From contig MEQV01000001.1 in the NCBI GenBank assembly GCA_001770355.1, positions 2,262 through 10,675 of the forward strand: a stretch of 8,414 bases of DNA. The letters run 5' to 3'. Shown in pieces: positions 5,929-8,414 of the stretch. This DNA comes from Betaproteobacteria bacterium RIFCSPLOWO2_02_FULL_62_17. Its GTDB lineage: Bacteria > Pseudomonadota > Gammaproteobacteria > Burkholderiales > SG8-39. The translations under genes and the position numbers were made by a program. Numbering within the stretch: the first letter of the stretch is position 1; the number at the start of each line of letters is the position of its first letter. The notes under the pieces were generated by a model. The model was not told the DNA's origin and searched no databases. It worked only from the letters and a program-made list of their open reading frames with translations.

Positions 5929-8414
5929 ATGAAGGAGACCAGATCCACATGTTGCTATTGCGGCGTCGGTTGCGGCGTTGTCATCCAGAGCGAGGGTGAC
6001 CGCGTGGTCGGTGTTCGTGGCGACCCCGATCATCCCGCCAACTTCGGACGCTTATGCAGCAAGGGCGCGACACTGCATTTGAGCGCCTCGCCGGGGGGGC
6101 GCGCGCGTTTTCCATCCTTGCGTGAAACGCGCGCCGAGCCGCGCCACCGCGTCGGCTGGGACGAGGCGCTGGATCACGTCGCGAAGCGTTTCGCAGACAT
6201 CATTTCCAAGCACGGTCCGGACAGCGTCGCGTTCTATATCTCGGGCCAGTTGCTTACCGAGGATTACTACGTATTCAACAAGCTCGCGAAGGGATTGATC
6301 GGCACCAACAACGTCGATACCAATTCGCGCTTGTGCATGTCTTCGGCGGTGGCCGGTTACAAGCAGACCTTGGGCGCCGACGCGCCGCCGGCCTGTTACG
6401 AGGACCTCGACCTGGCCGATACCGTTGTTATCGCCGGATCCAACATGGCCTACGCGCATCCGGTGCTGTTCCGGCGCCTCGAAGACGCGCGGGCCGCCCG
6501 GCCGCAGATGAAAATCATCGTGGTGGATCCGCGGCGTACCGACACCGCCGCGTTCGCCGATCTGCATCTGCCGATTCTTCCCGGCACCGACATCGCCTTG
6601 TTCAACGCCATGCTGCATGTGCTGATGTGGGAAGGGCTCATCGACAGCGCATTCATCCGCGAGCACACGCAAGGATTCGACGCACTGAAGCAGGCCGCGC
6701 GCGAATACTCACCGGCGATGGCGGCGCGGATATGCGGCCTGCCCGAGGCCGATATCGTCAAGGCGGCAAAATGGTTCGGCGAGGCCGGCGCGGCGCTGTC
6801 GCTTTACTGCCAGGGTCTCAATCAATCCTCCAGCGGTACCCACAAGAACGCGGCGCTGATCAATCTGCATCTGGCCACGCGGCAGATCGGCAAGCCCGGC
6901 GCGGGCCCGTTTTCCCTGACCGGCCAACCCAACGCCATGGGCGGCCGCGAAGTCGGCGGCATGGCCAATCTGCTTTCGGCGCATCGCGATCTTGCCGACG
7001 CGGCGCACCGCGCCGAGGTCGCCGCGTTGTGGGGCGTGCCGGATGTGCCGGCCAAGCCGGGCAAGACGGCGGTGGAGATGTTCCAGGCGCTGGCGCGCGG
7101 CGAGATCAAGGCGATCTGGATCGCCTGTACCAATCCGGCGCAGTCGATGCCCGACGTGAACCAGGTGCGCGCCGCGCTCGAGAAAGCGGAACTGGTGGTG
7201 CTGCAGGAGGCCTTCGAGGACACCGATACCGCCGCTTATGCGGATGTGTTGTTGCCGGCATCGAGCTGGGGCGAGAAGCGCGGCACGGTGACCAATTCCG
7301 AACGGCGCATTACGCGGCTCGCCGCGGCGGTCGCGCCTCCGGGCGAAGCGCGCCATGACTGGGAGATCTGCGTCGATTTTGCCAGGCGGCTTGAAAAGCT
7401 TCTGGGAAAGGGCGGTGCCGCAAGCCTGTTTCCCTATGAAGGCCCCGAAGAGATTTTCAACGAACATCGCGAAACCACGCGCGGCCGCGATCTGGACATC
7501 ACCGGCATTTCGTACGCGATGCTGGAATCGCAGGGACCGCAGCAGTGGCCCCTGCGCGAGGGCGAGTCAAGGGGCAAAGCGCGCCTGTACGGGGATGGCG
7601 TGTTTCCCACGGCGAATGGCCGGGCGCGTTTTGTGGTCACGCCTTACCAAGCCGTCGCGGAAACAACCAGTGCGCAATACCCGCTTGCGCTCACCACCGG
7701 CCGGCTGCGCGATCAATGGCACGGCATGAGCCGCACCGGCGAGGTGGCGCGTTTGTTCAATCACGCGGGCGAACCGCTGCTCGCCATGCACGAACGCGAT
7801 CTGGAGCGCCGCGGGCTGGCAGGCGGTGACCTCGCGCTGGTGAAAACACGCCGCGGCGAGATCCTGGTTCGAGTGGAGGCGAGCGATGCCATGCGCTCGG
7901 GACAGGCGTTCATGCCGATGCACTGGGGCAGCCAGTTCATGCGCGGCGCGGGTGTCAATGTGCTCACCATGCCGGCCATCGACCCGCATTCCGGGCAACC
8001 CGAACTCAAGCACGCGGCGGCGCAGGTCAGCAGGGCGGAATTGCCGTTCCGCGTTGTCGCCATGCGCAGATTCTCAGCCGGCGATGGCGAGGCCGCGCGG
8101 CAACTGACGCGCGAGTTGCGGCCTTTGCTTGAAAAGTTCGACTACGCGACCCTGGTGCCCTCGGGGCGCGAGCAAGTCTTGGTGAGCCTGCGTGGCTATG
8201 CGGCGGCGCCCGTGGCCGGGGCGATCCTGGACCGTCTCGACGCCTTGCTGCTGCTCGATCGCCCCGAACAAACCATGCGCTACGTCGACGCGCGCAAAGG
8301 CGTGGAGAAAGCCGCGCGCATCGTCGACGGCCGGGTGGAAAGCGTCTGCCTGTCGGGCGAAACCGCGGCGCAGGACTGGCTGAAGAACATGATGCTGGCA
8401 GGCGCCACTGCCGA
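5929..8414 (+). CDS. nasC: Assimilatory nitrate reductase, molybdenum catalytic subunit, 3' end missing
   Basis: Reduces nitrate to nitrite in the cytoplasm with a bis-MGD molybdenum cofactor and a [4Fe-4S] cluster. About 828 residues lie in the window. The N-terminal cluster motif is Cys8-x2-Cys11-x3-Cys15-x27-Cys43 (CCYCGVGCG, then RLCSKG). The likely Mo ligand is Cys136 in NSRLCMSSAVAGYK. The molybdopterin domain continues with VIAGSNMAYAHPVLFRR, VVDPRRTDTA and GQPNAMGGREVGG, and the dinucleotide-binding domain begins near residue 584 (YPLALTTGRLRDQWHG) and runs to about 700. The remaining ~125 residues are a C-terminal extension; in relatives this part may lead to a BFD-like [2Fe-2S] domain, which would lie past the edge. 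Start: Cys8 is essential, so it cannot be later than 5929. ATGs at 5905 and 5782 are in frame, but 5905 falls inside the sigma-54 promoter. No Shine-Dalgarno precedes 5929. Electron donor genes are not visible. Confidence 0.95.
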   Translation, partial: MKETRSTCCYCGVGCGVVIQSEGDRVVGVRGDPDHPANFGRLCSKGATLHLSASPGGRARFPSLRETRAEPRHRVGWDEALDHVAKRFADIISKHGPDSVAFYISGQLLTEDYYVFNKLAKGLIGTNNVDTNSRLCMSSAVAGYKQTLGADAPPACYEDLDLADTVVIAGSNMAYAHPVLFRRLEDARAARPQMKIIVVDPRRTDTAAFADLHLPILPGTDIALFNAMLHVLMWEGLIDSAFIREHTQGFDALKQAAREYSPAMAARICGLPEADIVKAAKWFGEAGAALSLYCQGLNQSSSGTHKNAALINLHLATRQIGKPGAGPFSLTGQPNAMGGREVGGMANLLSAHRDLADAAHRAEVAALWGVPDVPAKPGKTAVEMFQALARGEIKAIWIACTNPAQSMPDVNQVRAALEKAELVVLQEAFEDTDTAAYADVLLPASSWGEKRGTVTNSERRITRLAAAVAPPGEARHDWEICVDFARRLEKLLGKGGAASLFPYEGPEEIFNEHRETTRGRDLDITGISYAMLESQGPQQWPLREGESRGKARLYGDGVFPTANGRARFVVTPYQAVAETTSAQYPLALTTGRLRDQWHGMSRTGEVARLFNHAGEPLLAMHERDLERRGLAGGDLALVKTRRGEILVRVEASDAMRSGQAFMPMHWGSQFMRGAGVNVLTMPAIDPHSGQPELKHAAAQVSRAELPFRVVAMRRFSAGDGEAARQLTRELRPLLEKFDYATLVPSGREQVLVSLRGYAAAPVAGAILDRLDALLLLDRPEQTMRYVDARKGVEKAARIVDGRVESVCLSGETAAQDWLKNMMLAGATA

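Noticed and set aside
1..8414. CRISPR array, tRNA, rRNA, insertion sequence or phage attachment site
   Set aside because: I saw no regularly spaced repeats, no cloverleaf or rRNA-like sequence, no transposase and no long terminal inverted repeats.

Overview
The window looks like chromosomal DNA of a GC-rich proteobacterium. A betaproteobacterium is my best guess, from the protein sequences and a gene content close to the nitrate-assimilation clusters of Pseudomonas and Burkholderiales. It is an assimilatory nitrate locus with an accessory insert.

Layout, left to right. (1) 1-732, minus strand, off the left edge: cobA, uroporphyrinogen-III C-methyltransferase, which makes the siroheme precursor needed by assimilatory nitrite reductase. 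(2) 733-1202: a long non-coding region with a good sigma-54 -24/-12 promoter for cobA and an NtrC-type enhancer. (3) 1203-2030, plus: a DUF2652-like protein related to class III nucleotide cyclases, carrying a four-cysteine cluster. (4) 2134-2624, plus: a small toxin-antitoxin-type pair whose ParE/RelE-like toxin appears truncated. (5) 2597-4294, minus: one protein joining a PP2C phosphatase, a Ser/Thr kinase and a C-terminal membrane anchor. (6) 4389-5603, minus: a NarK/NasA nitrate transporter. (7) 5604-5928: a divergent control region with a sigma-54 promoter facing each way around one NtrC-type palindrome. (8) 5929-8414, plus, off the right edge: nasC, the molybdenum catalytic subunit of assimilatory nitrate reductase.

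How it works together (inference from family knowledge plus the sites seen): nitrate enters through the transporter, NasC reduces it to nitrite, and a nitrite reductase not in this window would finish the reduction to ammonium using siroheme supplied through CobA. The kinase/phosphatase sits directly behind the transporter, probably on the same transcript, and may control it or the pathway. Three sigma-54 promoters and two nearly identical NtrC-type sites suggest that cobA, the transporter operon and nasC are all switched on by nitrogen limitation, although the unit has been split by the cyclase-like gene and the broken toxin module.

The most unusual signal is that the cobA and nasC promoters both place the predicted transcription start two bases before the ATG, which predicts nearly leaderless mRNAs for two genes about 5 kb apart, while the transporter has an ordinary leader of about 52 bases with a Shine-Dalgarno sequence.
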